Below are positions 43,557-54,702 of a stretch of 64,000 nt of DNA, piece after piece. Numbering within the stretch: the stretch's first letter is position 1; each line of letters begins with the position of its first letter. The DNA lies in NCBI RefSeq assembly GCF_016651105.1, contig NZ_JAEKEL010000001.1, forward strand, positions 1,071,001 to 1,135,000, written 5' to 3'. The notes below the pieces were generated by a model that had not been told where the DNA came from, did not search any database, and saw only the letters and a program-made list of their open reading frames with translations. The position numbers were made by a program, and so were the translations under genes. The DNA comes from Pseudomonas sp. TH15 (GTDB taxonomy: Bacteria; Pseudomonadota; Gammaproteobacteria; Pseudomonadales; Pseudomonadaceae).

Positions 43557-43976
43557 ATGCGCAGGTTATTGCTGTTGCTCACGGCAAGCGTCATTTCCGG
43601 TTGCCTGAGCCCGATGCCGGCGGTCAATCCGCAGATGGCCTGGGTCGACATGTCTACACCGACCCCCGGTGGGAAATTAATGATGGCCGAACGCCTGGAT
43701 AACCAGCGATTGACCGACGGGCGTTTCTTTCAGGTCACCCCCGGCAGTCATGAGTTGATGGTGCGTTTCGACTTTGAGGTGTTCAGTGGCGGTTTTGGAA
43801 TGATGAACGATCCCGCAGAGCGCCTCTGCTACCTGACCATTCGCTACGACCATTTCGAGGCCGGCCAGCGTTACATGCTCGAAGGGCGCTCATTGTCGTT
43901 CACGCCCAGCGCACGGCTGTATAACGCCAAGCGTGAGATCGTGGCCGAAGACCGGGCGGTGGACTGCGCCATTTGA
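43557..43976 (+). CDS. Small lipoprotein (PA0061/PA0062-like), copy 2
   Basis: A 139-residue paralogue of the gene before it, with lipobox ISGCLS, then NPQMAWVDMS, GRFFQVTPGSHELMVRFDF and FEAGQRYMLEGRS. A likely disulfide pair, Cys in RLCYLTIRYD and the C-terminal VDCAI, matches the two mature Cys of copy 1. It arose by tandem duplication and probably shares a transcript with copy 1 (40-base gap). Confidence 0.8.
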   Translation: MRRLLLLLTASVISGCLSPMPAVNPQMAWVDMSTPTPGGKLMMAERLDNQRLTDGRFFQVTPGSHELMVRFDFEVFSGGFGMMNDPAERLCYLTIRYDHFEAGQRYMLEGRSLSFTPSARLYNAKREIVAEDRAVDCAI

Positions 43977-43982
43977 GGCCAA

Positions 43983-44222
43983 TCAACGATCGTTTTTTTG
44001 GTAGATGATCTTCTTCGTGCCGTTTTCACAGGAGCCAACGACCATTGCGGCATCGTGCTTGTCGGCTTCTTTTTTCGTGACTATTTCCAGGGTGTAGGAG
44101 GGTATGGCTTTAGCCTGGATTTTTATTTCAATTTCCTTCTTAAGCTCTTCGCAGTCTTTGGTCGCGGCCAGGGCCGAAGTCGCCAATGCACCGCAAATAA
44201 CGGCCAAGACAAAACGTTTCAT
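43983..44222 (-). CDS. DUF1161 small periplasmic protein, copy 1
   Basis: A 79-residue protein with a signal peptide (MKRFVLAVICGALATSALAA). The mature domain has a Cys pair (DCEELKKEIEIKI and GSCENGTKKIIY), likely a disulfide. The family has no known function. I chose the ATG at 44222 (MKRFV) for its signal peptide. It is paralogous to the gene at 46213–46434. Confidence 0.85.
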   Translation of the reverse strand: MKRFVLAVICGALATSALAATKDCEELKKEIEIKIQAKAIPSYTLEIVTKKEADKHDAAMVVGSCENGTKKIIYQKNDR

Positions 44223-44362
44223 GGTTGAAGCTCCCTTGAGGCAGCGCGCATGTCTATGCGCTGAAGCTGCTGTCATTTATTCGACCACAGTTTTACAAAG
44301 CGAGTTCTGACTTCGCTCACAAACTGCATGTTCAACCATGGATTGTGTCGTTCATGAGATTG

Positions 44363-44432
44363 CCTTCGCGAGCAAGCCCGCTCCCACAGTTGAAATGCAT
44401 TCCAATTGTGGGAGCGGGCTTGCTCGCGAAGG
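44363..44432. repeat. REP inverted repeat (CTTCGCGAGCAAGC family)
   Basis: CCTTCGCGAGCAAGCCCGCT at the left faces its complement at the right across a short 15-base loop. It sits between the DUF1161 and osmC genes. The tight spacing suggests a strong hairpin. Confidence 0.85.
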
Positions 44433-44471
44433 CGTCGGTGCAATCAACGCCAATTTAAAGACTTGTGAACA

Positions 44472-44903
44472 TCAACTGACCAACGTCGCTTCGAGGCTGA
44501 TCTTCGCATTCAGCACTTTGGATACCGGGCAACCTTCCTTAGCCTTTTTACTCAGTTCCTCGAACTGTGCCTGAGTTGCCCCAGGGATTTTCGCCTTGAG
44601 GATCAGTTTCACCGCCGTGATCGCAAATCCGCCCTCCACCTGGTCCAGGGTGACCTCAGCGTTGGTATCGATGCTGTCAGCCTTTAGGCCGGCGTCGCCG
44701 AGAATCATCGAAAACGCCATGGAGAAGCAGCCTGCGTGGGCCGCGCCGATCAGCTCTTCCGGATTGGTGCCTTTACCGCCCTCGAAACGGGCCTTGAAGC
44801 CGTAGGGCGCTTCTCTGAGTACGCCGGTTTCCGTGGAGATCGAACCGATGCCGGTTTTCAGATCGCCTGCCCAATGAGCCGATGCTTTCTTCGTGATAGC
44901 CAT
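44472..44903 (-). CDS. osmC: Organic hydroperoxide/osmotic stress protein OsmC
   Basis: A 143-residue peroxiredoxin-like enzyme. The two catalytic Cys are visible in AHAGCFSMAFS and EGCPVSKVLN. It reduces organic hydroperoxides as a dimer. The OsmC subtype (MAITKKASAHWAGDLKTGIG) differs from Ohr. I chose the ATG at 44903, with TTGAGGAGGCAGAC as ribosome-binding region. It is divergent from the luciferase-like gene. Confidence 0.93.
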   Translation of the reverse strand: MAITKKASAHWAGDLKTGIGSISTETGVLREAPYGFKARFEGGKGTNPEELIGAAHAGCFSMAFSMILGDAGLKADSIDTNAEVTLDQVEGGFAITAVKLILKAKIPGATQAQFEELSKKAKEGCPVSKVLNAKISLEATLVS

Positions 44904-45142
44904 GTCTGCCTCCTCAAGATCGGCGCGAAACGTCGCGCCTTCGTGGTTTTCGCTTGGTAAGGGTTCTGAGGATAGAAGACTTGGCAAAGTTCACCCTGTC
45001 GGATCAAACCGCTTATCTGGTAGGCAAATTCATGTCTGCTATTGAAACTCGGGTATATGCCCTCATTGCATAGGGAACGCTTTCAGACTCGGCAGGTTTT
45101 CGTTCGTGAAAAAACCTGCGCCCCCATTGGAGAAGCAGGTTT

Positions 45143-46144
45143 ATGAAACGACTGTCCGATATCAAGTTTTCGACCCTCGATCTGGTGCCCGTACGGGAGA
45201 ACGGCAGCGCGGCCCAGTCACTGCACAATTCCCTGGACTTGGCCCAGCACGTCGAAAAGTTTGGCTACAACCGCTTTTGGGTGGCCGAACACCACAACAT
45301 GGACGGCATCGCCAGTTCCGCGACGTCGGTATTACTCGGTTACCTGGCCGGGGGCACCTCGACTATTCGTGTCGGCTCCGGGGGCGTGATGCTCCCCAAT
45401 CATGCGCCATTGGTGATCGCCGAACAGTTCGGCACCCTCGAAAGCCTGTATCCCGGCCGTATCGACCTCGGCCTGGGCCGCGCGCCCGGTTCCGATCAGA
45501 TGACCGCCCGCGCACTGCGCCGAGAACGCTCCGGCAGTGCGGACGAATTCCCGGAAGACGTTGCAGAGCTGATGCGCTACCTCGGCCCACGCACGCCGGA
45601 CCAGCGAATTATCGCGATGCCCGGAACAGGCACCAATGTCCCGGTCTGGCTGCTGGGTTCCAGTCTGTTCAGCGCGCAACTGGCCGGCGAACGCGGTTTG
45701 CCCTACGCCTTCGCCTCGCATTTCGCACCGCGTTTCATGCACGAGGCGATTCGCGTCTATCGCAATCACTTCAAACCTTCAGCGGTATTGGACAAGCCCT
45801 ACGTGATGCTCGGCGTGCCACTGGTGGCGGCCGATACCGACGAACAGGCTGATTACCTGGCGACGTCGGTCTACCAGCGAATCCTCGCCCTGATGCGTGG
45901 CCAGAGCCTGGTGCAACGTCCGCCGGTGAAAACCATGGACGGCCTGTGGCTGCCGCATGAGAAGGAAGCGGTCGGCGATTTGCTGGGGCTGGCCATGGTC
46001 GGCAGCCCGCAGAAAATCCGCGCCAAACTGGAAGTGCTGATCGAGCAGACCCAGGCCGATGAACTGATTTTCACCTGCGACCTCTACGAGCACGCGGATC
46101 GCGTGCATTCCTATGAGTTGCTGGCGCAGGTCATGAAGGGCTGA
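45143..46144 (+). CDS. LLM-class flavin-dependent oxidoreductase
   Basis: A 333-residue bacterial luciferase-like monooxygenase. Marks are [27 protein letters not shown] near the N-terminus, [22 protein letters not shown], and [18 protein letters not shown]. It uses reduced FMN; the substrate is unknown. The mature start [17 protein letters not shown] follows GGAGAAGCAGG. It is followed by a bidirectional terminator. Confidence 0.9.
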   Translation: MKRLSDIKFSTLDLVPVRENGSAAQSLHNSLDLAQHVEKFGYNRFWVAEHHNMDGIASSATSVLLGYLAGGTSTIRVGSGGVMLPNHAPLVIAEQFGTLESLYPGRIDLGLGRAPGSDQMTARALRRERSGSADEFPEDVAELMRYLGPRTPDQRIIAMPGTGTNVPVWLLGSSLFSAQLAGERGLPYAFASHFAPRFMHEAIRVYRNHFKPSAVLDKPYVMLGVPLVAADTDEQADYLATSVYQRILALMRGQSLVQRPPVKTMDGLWLPHEKEAVGDLLGLAMVGSPQKIRAKLEVLIEQTQADELIFTCDLYEHADRVHSYELLAQVMKG

Positions 46145-46162
46145 TCCCGGAACGACGCGCAT

Positions 46163-46193
46163 AAAAAAGCCGACGCCATTGCGTCGGCTTTTT
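46163..46193. terminator. Bidirectional terminator
   Basis: GCCGACGC and GCGTCGGC form a perfect 8-bp stem with a CATT loop, flanked by A and T runs of five to six bases. It serves the converging LLM oxidoreductase and DUF1161 genes. Confidence 0.9.
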
Positions 46194-46212
46194 CATTGAG
46201 GGTGGTAACAAT

Positions 46213-46434
46213 CTACTTTTTGTAGACGATCACTTTACTGCCGGCTTCGCACTTGCCGACGACTTTCCCGCCAGCGGCAGCGCCTTTGTCGACAATCTCC
46301 AGCGAATAGCCCGAGACATGCTTGGCATCAAGTTTCGCTGCGATTTCGCCTTTCAGGTCTTCGCACGACTTACCGCCAGCAAGGGCTGTTCCCGCGATGC
46401 TCAATAAACCTACCGCCAAAATAAACTTCTTCAT
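46213..46434 (-). CDS. DUF1161 small periplasmic protein, copy 2
   Basis: A 73-residue secreted protein with a signal peptide (MKKFILAVGLLSIAGTALAG) and the DUF1161 Cys pair (KSCEDLKGEIAAKL and GKCEAGSKVIVYKK). It is a paralogue of 43983–44222, with about 2 kb holding osmC and an LLM gene between them. I chose the ATG at 46434, because AGGGA is properly spaced from it and not from the ATG three codons earlier. Confidence 0.85.
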   Translation of the reverse strand: MKKFILAVGLLSIAGTALAGGKSCEDLKGEIAAKLDAKHVSGYSLEIVDKGAAAGGKVVGKCEAGSKVIVYKK

Positions 46435-46557
46435 CGGTCGCATTCCCTGGTCGGATCAAATGGGGAGCATCCAGCAGTAGCCAGATGCGCTCAAGTAGCG
46501 CTTTGCCATTCCCTATGGCACTCGGCCAGCGCGCAAGTTCAGAAGACTAGCTCAAAC

Positions 46558-46773
46558 TCAGCTACTGGCAATCCTGAACCCGACTTTCAGTGTCACCTGG
46601 AAGTGGGCAGCCTTGCCGTCCTTGATGTGGCCGCGGGTTTCGGTCACTTCAAACCATTCCAGATGCTTGAGGCTTTTGCTGGCTTCGGCCAGCGCATTGT
46701 TGATGGCGTCTTCGATGCTGGTAGGGGACGAGCCGACCAGCTCGACTTTCTTGTAGGTGTGATGGTCAGTCAT
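46558..46773 (-). CDS. Dodecin (flavin-storage protein)
   Basis: A 71-residue protein with the dodecin pattern: [25 protein letters not shown], then [13 protein letters not shown] with the flavin-stacking Trp, and [11 protein letters not shown]. Dodecins assemble as hollow dodecamers that bind flavins or CoA. It stands alone with GGAGAACGCC before its ATG. Confidence 0.93.
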   Translation of the reverse strand: MTDHHTYKKVELVGSSPTSIEDAINNALAEASKSLKHLEWFEVTETRGHIKDGKAAHFQVTLKVGFRIASS

Positions 46774-46930
46774 GGCGTTCTCCTTGGGGTATGAAATACA
46801 GCCTAGCAGTGATTTTTCGTATTACTTCTGTCGGCCAATCGGGCACCGCCGTTCAGATTTACTGCACTTTCTCAAACCCCTGAAGTCCCAACCAACACAC
46901 GCTACTCATCACCAATGAAGGAGAGCCACC

Positions 46931-47253
46931 ATGGCCAATACCTCTTTACGTAAAGCCTCATTGCAAAGCATGGAAGCCGAGATCGAGAGTCTTCTCAAAT
47001 CGCTGGAAAACCTTAAGGACGACGCCTCGGACGAGTCGCGTAAAACCCTCAAGGCCCTGAAAAGCAACGCCGAGAGCGCGCTGAAACATTCGCGCCACCT
47101 GCTCGCCGATGCCTATGAAGAAGTGAAAGTGAAAACCCGCGAAACCGGGATCGCCACCCGGGACTACGCCCAAGAACACCCTTGGACTACAGCGGGTGTC
47201 GCTGTCGGTGCACTCGGTCTACTCGCGGCTTATCTGTTGTGCAAACGCGGCGA

Positions 47254-47257
<4 letters not shown>
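46931..47257 (+). CDS. DUF883/ElaB-YqjD-like membrane-anchored protein
   Basis: A 108-residue protein with a long helical N-terminal part ([20 protein letters not shown]) and a C-terminal membrane anchor ([15 protein letters not shown]). Family members (ElaB, YqjD) tether to the inner membrane in stationary phase and some bind ribosomes. A GGAGAG ribosome-binding site precedes the ATG. Its 3' end overlaps the trpI stop region by four bases, convergent. Confidence 0.86.
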
Positions 47258-49479
<2,222 letters not shown>

Positions 49480-49480
<1 letters not shown>

Positions 49481-50292
49481 TGAGCCGCCTGCAAACGCGT
49501 TTTGCCGAACTCAAGGAACAGAATCGCGCCGCCCTGGTGACCTTCGTCACCGCTGGCGACCCGAGCTATGACACCTCGCTGGCGATCCTCAAAGGCTTGC
49601 CGGGTGCTGGCGCCGACGTGATCGAATTGGGCATGCCCTTCACCGACCCGATGGCCGACGGCCCGGCGATCCAGCTGGCGAACATCCGCGCTTTGGGCGC
49701 CAAACAGAACCTGGCGAAAACCCTGCAGATGGTTCGCGAGTTCCGCGAAGGCAACACCGAGACGCCGTTGGTGTTGATGGGTTACTTCAACCCGATCCAC
49801 ATGTACGGCGTGCCGCGCTTCATCGCGGACGCTAAAGAGGCCGGCGTTGACGGTCTGATCGTGGTTGACCTGCCGCCGGAACATAACGGCGAACTGTGCG
49901 ACCCGGCTCAGGCTGCGGGTCTGGACTTCATTCGTCTGACCACGCCGACCACCGACGATGTGCGCCTGCCGACCGTTCTGAACGGCAGCTCCGGCTTCGT
50001 TTATTACGTGTCGGTTGCCGGTGTGACGGGCGCGGGTGCGGCAACGCTGGAACACGTCGAAGAAGCAGTTGCTCGTTTGCGTCGTCACACCGACCTGCCG
50101 ATCAGCATCGGTTTCGGTATCCGTACACCGGAGCAAGCGGCGGCTATCGCTCGTCTGGCGGACGGCGTGGTGGTGGGTTCGGCATTGATCGATCACATCG
50201 CGAATGCGTCGACACCGGATCAGGCGATCGACGGTGTATTGAGTCTTTGCGCAGCGTTGGCCGAGGGCGTGCGCAAAGCACGGGTCAGCTGA
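49480..50292 (+). CDS. trpA: Tryptophan synthase alpha subunit
   Basis: A 270-residue TIM-barrel lyase that releases indole from indole-3-glycerol phosphate. The catalytic Glu ([11 protein letters not shown]) and Asp (FTDPMADGP) are intact, as is the phosphate site [10 protein letters not shown]. It is coupled to trpB by one overlapping base and ends before a terminator. Confidence 0.97.
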
Positions 50293-50354
50293 AAGTAAAG
50301 TTCCTGATACAAAGGAATTAGCGCCTCGCAACACAGACTAAACAGTAAGACCGA

Positions 50355-50386
50355 GGGTTTCAGGACTACGTTCTGAAGCCCTTTTT
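50355..50386 (+). terminator. Terminator after trpBA
   Basis: GGGTTTCAG pairs with CTGAAGCCC (one G-U pair) across a nine-base loop, followed by five T. Confidence 0.75.
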
Positions 50387-50413
50387 GCTGTAGGTGCAGT
50401 GAGGAAACCCCCG

Positions 50414-50872
50414 ATGAAAATGCCGAAACGGTTGATAGCCAGCCTGGGCGTACTGATGCTGAGTGCGACCCCGTTGCTGCACGCCAGCGCCGATCAGCGC
50501 GACGATCACGACCACGGCGGCCCGGAGCAGGGCCAATACGATAACCATGGTGACAACCGTGGCAATGATCACCGCGGCCCGGAGGACAACCATCGTGGCG
50601 GTCCTCCACCACATGATTTTGGCCCGGTGCGTCAGACCATTCACGACAATCACGGATACTTTGTGCGTGGTGCGCCGCCACCGCCAGGCATCCGTCTGGA
50701 ACGTGGCCGGCCGTTGCCTCACGGTTATTACGGCGAACGCCTGGATCAGCGTGCGCTGGGTCGGTTGCCGCAATACGAGGGTTACGAATGGCGCCGCGCG
50801 GGCGGCGACATTGTGCTGATCGCCGTAGGAACCGGGATCGTTTATGAAATTCTGGATGGCGTCCTCAATTGA
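50414..50872 (+). CDS. RcnB-like secreted protein
   Basis: A 152-residue protein with a signal peptide (about residues 1–26, ending LLHASA). A long Gly/His/Asp-rich linker (DHDHGGPEQGQYDNHGDN) precedes the C-terminal RcnB domain with YEWRRAGGDIVLIAVGTGIVYEILDG. RcnB relatives affect nickel/cobalt homeostasis, and others (CigR type) affect virulence; neither role is shown here. It is 121 bases after trpA, beyond a terminator, so it has its own promoter. A REP element follows its stop. Confidence 0.8.
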   Translation: MKMPKRLIASLGVLMLSATPLLHASADQRDDHDHGGPEQGQYDNHGDNRGNDHRGPEDNHRGGPPPHDFGPVRQTIHDNHGYFVRGAPPPPGIRLERGRPLPHGYYGERLDQRALGRLPQYEGYEWRRAGGDIVLIAVGTGIVYEILDGVLN

Positions 50873-50888
50873 TCTGACACACATCACC

Positions 50889-51022
50889 TGTGGTGAGGGG
50901 GCTTGCCCCCGTTCGGCTGCGAAGCAGTCGTCAATTCGGCCCGCGCGGTCTATCTGATTATCCGCGTCTGCTGATTTTGGGGCCGCTTCGCGACCCAGCG
51001 GGGGCAAGCCCCCTCGCCACAA
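50889..51022. repeat. REP inverted repeat (TGTGGTGAGGGGGC family)
   Basis: TGTGGTGAGGGGGCTTGCCC faces GGGGGCAAGCCCCCTCGCCA across a middle of about 85 bases, with an inner GGCTGCGAAGC/GCTTCGCGACC-like pair. It sits between the convergent rcnB-like and DUF4105 genes and resembles the copy at 10262. Confidence 0.85.
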
Positions 51023-51061
51023 GGTATGCACTCATCATCAGCATCAGGTTCAGCCTCAAGT

Positions 51062-53023
51062 TCAGGGCAGTTCCAGTCCGCCCGAGGCTTTGTGCAATTT
51101 GCGCAAATGCTCGCCGATCTGCTTCACATTGGCCTCGCTGGCCGCAATCTCCGCAGCGCGCTTGGGCTCTAGCAACTTACGCACTTCAGCATCCAGATCA
51201 CCGGACAGCACCAGCAGCTTTTTCTGCCGCTGACTGCTTTCATCCTCAAGCCGCTTGAACTCGCTCGGCTGTGGCAACCCATAACCACGACTATCAAGAA
51301 GCTCTGCCGGGCGGCTGAGGAAGCCGCTGTTGGCGAGGATTTCCTGCAAGGTCGCGTTAGCCTTGTCCATGCCGCCGTTCTCCAGCTCCCGGGCACCGAG
51401 GTAGCGCTGCTTCACCTCATCCTGGGCCAACTGTAGCTGCCGACGGAAACTGGCCTGTTCCAACAACAGCAATGCCGCGCTGGTGCGCAAGTCAGCCTGA
51501 TCGATCCATTGCCGGCGCTCTTCGGCGCTCAATGCCAGCCAGTCTTCGACAGTGGTCTGCTTGATCGGCAAGTGCTTCTTCAGCACTTCGAACATGGCTT
51601 GATAGCGATCGCGGAAGGAGTCGAAGCGATAACCCAGGCGTAAAGCTTCGCGAGGGTCGTCCAGCACGCTGGTGTCCGCCAATCCGCGGCCCTTGAGCAC
51701 TTCCAGCAAGCCGTTGGGCATGATGCTGTCCAGTCCGGTCAGTTGCGCGTTGTTGCTGCCGCTGCGCAGCAGTTTCAGGCTTTCAACCGCGCAATTATTG
51801 GACAGGAAGAAGTAGTTGCCGTCGTAGCTCCAGTGCATCTCTGCGGCGTGTTCCACCACTTCTTCGATTTCGGTGCGAGAGAGATTCAGCGGCACCGAAG
51901 CCAGGCTGCGCATTTCGGTCTTGGTGTATTCGTCGATCACTTGGGCCAGGGGCAAGACAAACAGGCGTGACGGATATTTACCCACCAGCCCATCCCAACT
52001 CGACAACTGTACGTCACCGACGAAGGCGCGGTAGGACAGCGCCAGGTGCTGATCCAGGTCCAGCCGGCAATCCGGTCCGCGTGGTCGGCCCGGCGCACAG
52101 ATCACCAGGCGCAACATGCTGTGGCCCCAACGGCTGACCCAGTTCTGGTTGGCTTCGGCCAGCAGATAGTCCACGGCATAAACCCGTTCCGGGTCGACCT
52201 GGCCCAATGGTGTCTTGGCGAAGTCGTTACCGGCATTGAGGAAGGCGAAGGATTTGGCGCAAGTGTCTTTGGCGGCCGGCGCCCAGCCGAAATGTTCTTT
52301 GTAGTAGCGGTAAAGCGCAGGACGTCGGCAGGCATAGCTCGGGTCCAGGAGGAAGTACTCCATGTTGACCGCCACGAACTCCTTGGGATTGGTCGTCTCG
52401 TAGATATCCGGGCTGCGAACGATTTGCCGGTTGTGCTGCTCGCGTTCGCCACGTCGGCCGACGTATTGCGGCCAGCCGGCCAGATCCAGCAGGCGCGGGT
52501 CGTCACTGAGGGTAAAACGTCGCGCCGTCTGGCCGCGGCATTGATCGGGAATGCCGACCAGACCAGAGCTGCTATTGCGCTGGCTGCAACGCTGGATCAG
52601 CGTGCGCTGGGCAGATGGCCACAGGCGCGCGCGGTCGTAAATATGGGTGAGTTCGTGCAAGACCGTAGCGAGCATTTCCCGGCGCACGGTGCCGTGGGGG
52701 CGGTAGGTCTTTTTCGTCGCGGCGCTGCCGTCGGTGAGGCTGTCGAGCAGATTGCGATTCAGATCGAGCTCGGACACCAGCGACGCCTCGCCGTAGGCGT
52801 TGTCGGGCATTTCGTCGGTCCAGCCAACATCGATGCGCCGATCCAGTTGCTCGACGAAGCGCGGCGGCAATGCCTGCATGGCCTCATCGAGCAGCGCCTG
52901 GCTGGCCTGCACTTGCGCGGGACTCAGACCGTCGGTCTTGAGCCGTAATTGCAAGCTGGCCTGTGCGGTGTTGCCAAGCAGCAACACCATCCCGGCCAGC
53001 AGCCAGGCGCTGAGCGACCTCAC
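51062..53023 (-). CDS. DUF4105 domain protein (secreted)
   Basis: A 653-residue protein with a signal peptide (MRSLSAWLLAGMVLLLGNTAQA). An N-terminal section has a metallopeptidase-like LATVLHELTHIYDRARL (HExxH). A central DUF4105 domain contains NWVSRWGHSMLRLV and FLSNNCAVESLKLL, whose conserved His and Cys suggest a papain/NlpC-like hydrolase site. A helical C-terminal tail follows. It may therefore act on envelope proteins or peptides, but this is inference. Its ATG overlaps the stop of the first DUF2388 gene (ATGA). Confidence 0.8.
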   Translation of the reverse strand: MRSLSAWLLAGMVLLLGNTAQASLQLRLKTDGLSPAQVQASQALLDEAMQALPPRFVEQLDRRIDVGWTDEMPDNAYGEASLVSELDLNRNLLDSLTDGSAATKKTYRPHGTVRREMLATVLHELTHIYDRARLWPSAQRTLIQRCSQRNSSSGLVGIPDQCRGQTARRFTLSDDPRLLDLAGWPQYVGRRGEREQHNRQIVRSPDIYETTNPKEFVAVNMEYFLLDPSYACRRPALYRYYKEHFGWAPAAKDTCAKSFAFLNAGNDFAKTPLGQVDPERVYAVDYLLAEANQNWVSRWGHSMLRLVICAPGRPRGPDCRLDLDQHLALSYRAFVGDVQLSSWDGLVGKYPSRLFVLPLAQVIDEYTKTEMRSLASVPLNLSRTEIEEVVEHAAEMHWSYDGNYFFLSNNCAVESLKLLRSGSNNAQLTGLDSIMPNGLLEVLKGRGLADTSVLDDPREALRLGYRFDSFRDRYQAMFEVLKKHLPIKQTTVEDWLALSAEERRQWIDQADLRTSAALLLLEQASFRRQLQLAQDEVKQRYLGARELENGGMDKANATLQEILANSGFLSRPAELLDSRGYGLPQPSEFKRLEDESSQRQKKLLVLSGDLDAEVRKLLEPKRAAEIAASEANVKQIGEHLRKLHKASGGLELP

Positions 53024-53340
53024 AGTGCGAGGATGGCTTCGGCGAGGACCTGATCACTGGCGTCGCGGGCTTCAGGTACGCGGGTGCGTAGGGTATTGAA
53101 GGCCTCTTCCAGATGCGCGCCACGAATATCGCCATCGCTGGCGACGAAACTGGCCGCGTCGTCGTGAGCTTCGCGCACGATCTTCGAATCACGGATGGAC
53201 GTGGTGGTATCAGAAGTGAAATCAAGCGTGCGCTGGGTGGCGCGAATGATCATGTTACTGGTGGCTACCAGGGTGTGCGCCTGGGCCACGTCGGCCAACA
53301 ACAGCAAGCCAAGGGTGGCAGCAATCAGCGGGCTACGCAT
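53020..53340 (-). CDS. DUF2388 secreted protein, copy 1
   Basis: A 106-residue protein with a signal peptide (ending DVAQAH). Its DUF2388 core is DDAASFVASDGDIRGAHLEEAFNTLR, then a C-terminal LAEAILAL. The function is unknown. It is translationally coupled to the DUF4105 gene (ATGA overlap), suggesting a joint role. It is one of three paralogues in tandem. Confidence 0.85.
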   Translation of the reverse strand: MRSPLIAATLGLLLLADVAQAHTLVATSNMIIRATQRTLDFTSDTTTSIRDSKIVREAHDDAASFVASDGDIRGAHLEEAFNTLRTRVPEARDASDQVLAEAILAL

Positions 53341-53367
53341 GGAACGACTCCGGAGGAACGATGATAA

Positions 53368-53676
53368 CTATTGGACGAGAATTGCTTGTGCCAGTTCAAG
53401 GTCGCTGGCATGAAGTTTTGGCTGGCTCCGGCGCAGGTAAACCAGGGCGGATTCCAGTTGCGCTCCTCGCAGTTGGCCGTCACTGGCAATGAAAGCCGCA
53501 GCGTCATCCTGAGCGGCGATCAGCAGTTTATGGTCGAAGGGCGCAGAGGTCACCATGCCGGTCGCCCAAACGGAGACAACAGTGTTTTGCGTCGATACAT
53601 CAAAGGCATCGGCTGAAGTCGCCCAGCAGGCTGTGAGCAATACGGAAGGGATAAACAGATTTGGCAGAAAACGCAT
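53368..53676 (-). CDS. DUF2388 secreted protein, copy 2
   Basis: A 102-residue protein with a signal peptide (ending TSADAF) and the core DDAAAFIASDGQLRGAQLESALVYLRR, ending LAQAILVQ. It is 27 bases upstream of copy 1 and is the most diverged of the three, with a shorter N-terminal domain. Confidence 0.85.
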   Translation of the reverse strand: MRFLPNLFIPSVLLTACWATSADAFDVSTQNTVVSVWATGMVTSAPFDHKLLIAAQDDAAAFIASDGQLRGAQLESALVYLRRSQPKLHASDLELAQAILVQ

Positions 53677-53781
53677 AGGACTCGGTAACGGTTAGCGAGC
53701 CCCAACACTAGCGCAATGCCCGGGCCAGAGCCAGCGCCGAAACATCGGGACACGCACGACGTGTCCCGCAATGCCAGCAGC

Positions 53782-54099
53782 TTAGATGGTCAGAATAGCC
53801 TGAGCCAGCTGCGCATCGGTTGCTTGTAACTGTGGTGCCTGATGGCGAATGTGATCCAGCGCGCTTTCCAGCTTCACGCCACGGATTTCGCCTTCGCTGG
53901 CTACGAAGCTGGCAGCGTCGTCACGGGCGGCGAGGACGATTTTGTCGTCACGAAAGGAAGAGGAAACGTCGGAAGTGGCGTCGGACGAGGATTTCAGCGC
54001 ACCGACAACGGCGTCGGTGGTAACGATGAAGCTGGTGGCACTGGCGTTGGCAGCCATTGCCAGCAGGGCAGCAGCGCTGAGCAGGCGAAGACGGGACAT
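53782..54099 (-). CDS. DUF2388 secreted protein, copy 3
   Basis: A 105-residue protein with a signal peptide (ending ANASAT) and the core RDDAASFVASEGEIRGVKLESALDHIRH, ending LAQAILTI. I chose the ATG at 54099 (MSRLRLLSAAALLAMA), preceded by AGGAGTTACCCT. It lies 105 bases from copy 2 and may have its own promoter. Confidence 0.86.
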   Translation of the reverse strand: MSRLRLLSAAALLAMAANASATSFIVTTDAVVGALKSSSDATSDVSSSFRDDKIVLAARDDAASFVASEGEIRGVKLESALDHIRHQAPQLQATDAQLAQAILTI

Positions 54100-54233
54100 A
54101 GGGTAACTCCTGAGGATAAACCGTAGTGAGAGGTGGCTCGGTATCTGAGGAGTCAGACGCCGGTTGCACTGCATTCGCCACGTTCTGCGTGGATATTAGG
54201 CCCGGCGACGAGGTTCGCACAGTGGGCAAAATG

Positions 54234-54443
54234 CTAGCGCCAGAAGGGTTTCTCCATTTCATTCAGCCGATCGGCGTGGCTGAGACCCAGATCTGCGAGA
54301 TCCCGACCCTCCAGTTGCGCCAACAGGCGCCGCGTCCTGGCGCGCTCCAGGGCTTGCCAGATATTGCGAAACACGCGGCGCAAAGGGTGGCTGCGCTGGG
54401 GCGCGCTGCTCGACATTGCTGAAACATCCTGTAAGTCGTTCAT
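54234..54443 (-). CDS. DUF1127 small protein, copy 1
   Basis: A 69-residue protein with an Arg-rich helical C-terminal domain: RRVFRNIWQALERARTRRLL, then LADLGLSHADRLNEMEKPFWR. The ending PFWR is shared with copy 2. DUF1127 proteins are small and some bind RNA or affect phosphate and carbon metabolism; the role here is unknown. I chose the ATG at 54443, with AAGG upstream. Several GTACAG motifs lie upstream. Confidence 0.82.
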   Translation of the reverse strand: MNDLQDVSAMSSSAPQRSHPLRRVFRNIWQALERARTRRLLAQLEGRDLADLGLSHADRLNEMEKPFWR

Positions 54444-54611
54444 GACCTTTTCCTTTAGCCAAATAGGGTGAAGGGTCATGGTGAGCCTGATACAGGCAAC
54501 GGAGCAGATACACCGGCGTAAAATTGTACTGGTTCAGAATCGATTTTATTAAAACTGTACTTGTGTTCGGCTCAGGTGCCTGTACCGGCCGTTTTCCGTG
54601 GTCAAAACGAC
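54444..54611. promoter_or_regulatory. Upstream region of DUF1127 copy 1 with CTGTAC motifs
   Basis: TTGTACTGG at 54524, CTGTAC at 54555 and CTGTAC at 54580 lie 80–140 bases upstream of the start codon, with CTGATACAGG at 54487 nearer to it. The motif matches those upstream of DUF1127 copy 2. Confidence 0.45.
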
Positions 54612-54643
54612 AAAACCCGTCGTGGTTTCCCACGACGGGTTTT
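54612..54643 (-). terminator. Terminator after DUF1127 copy 2
   Basis: AAAACCCGTCGTGG and CCACGACGGGTTTT form a perfect 14-bp stem with a three-base loop. It has T-rich flanks on both strands. It lies 60 bases beyond the stop of copy 2 and isolates the two DUF1127 genes. Confidence 0.85.
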
Positions 54644-54702
54644 GTTTGTTCAATTCGGGTTGCTGGCGGTGGACCCTATAGGTCAGAGCCAGCGACGCTA
54701 AC

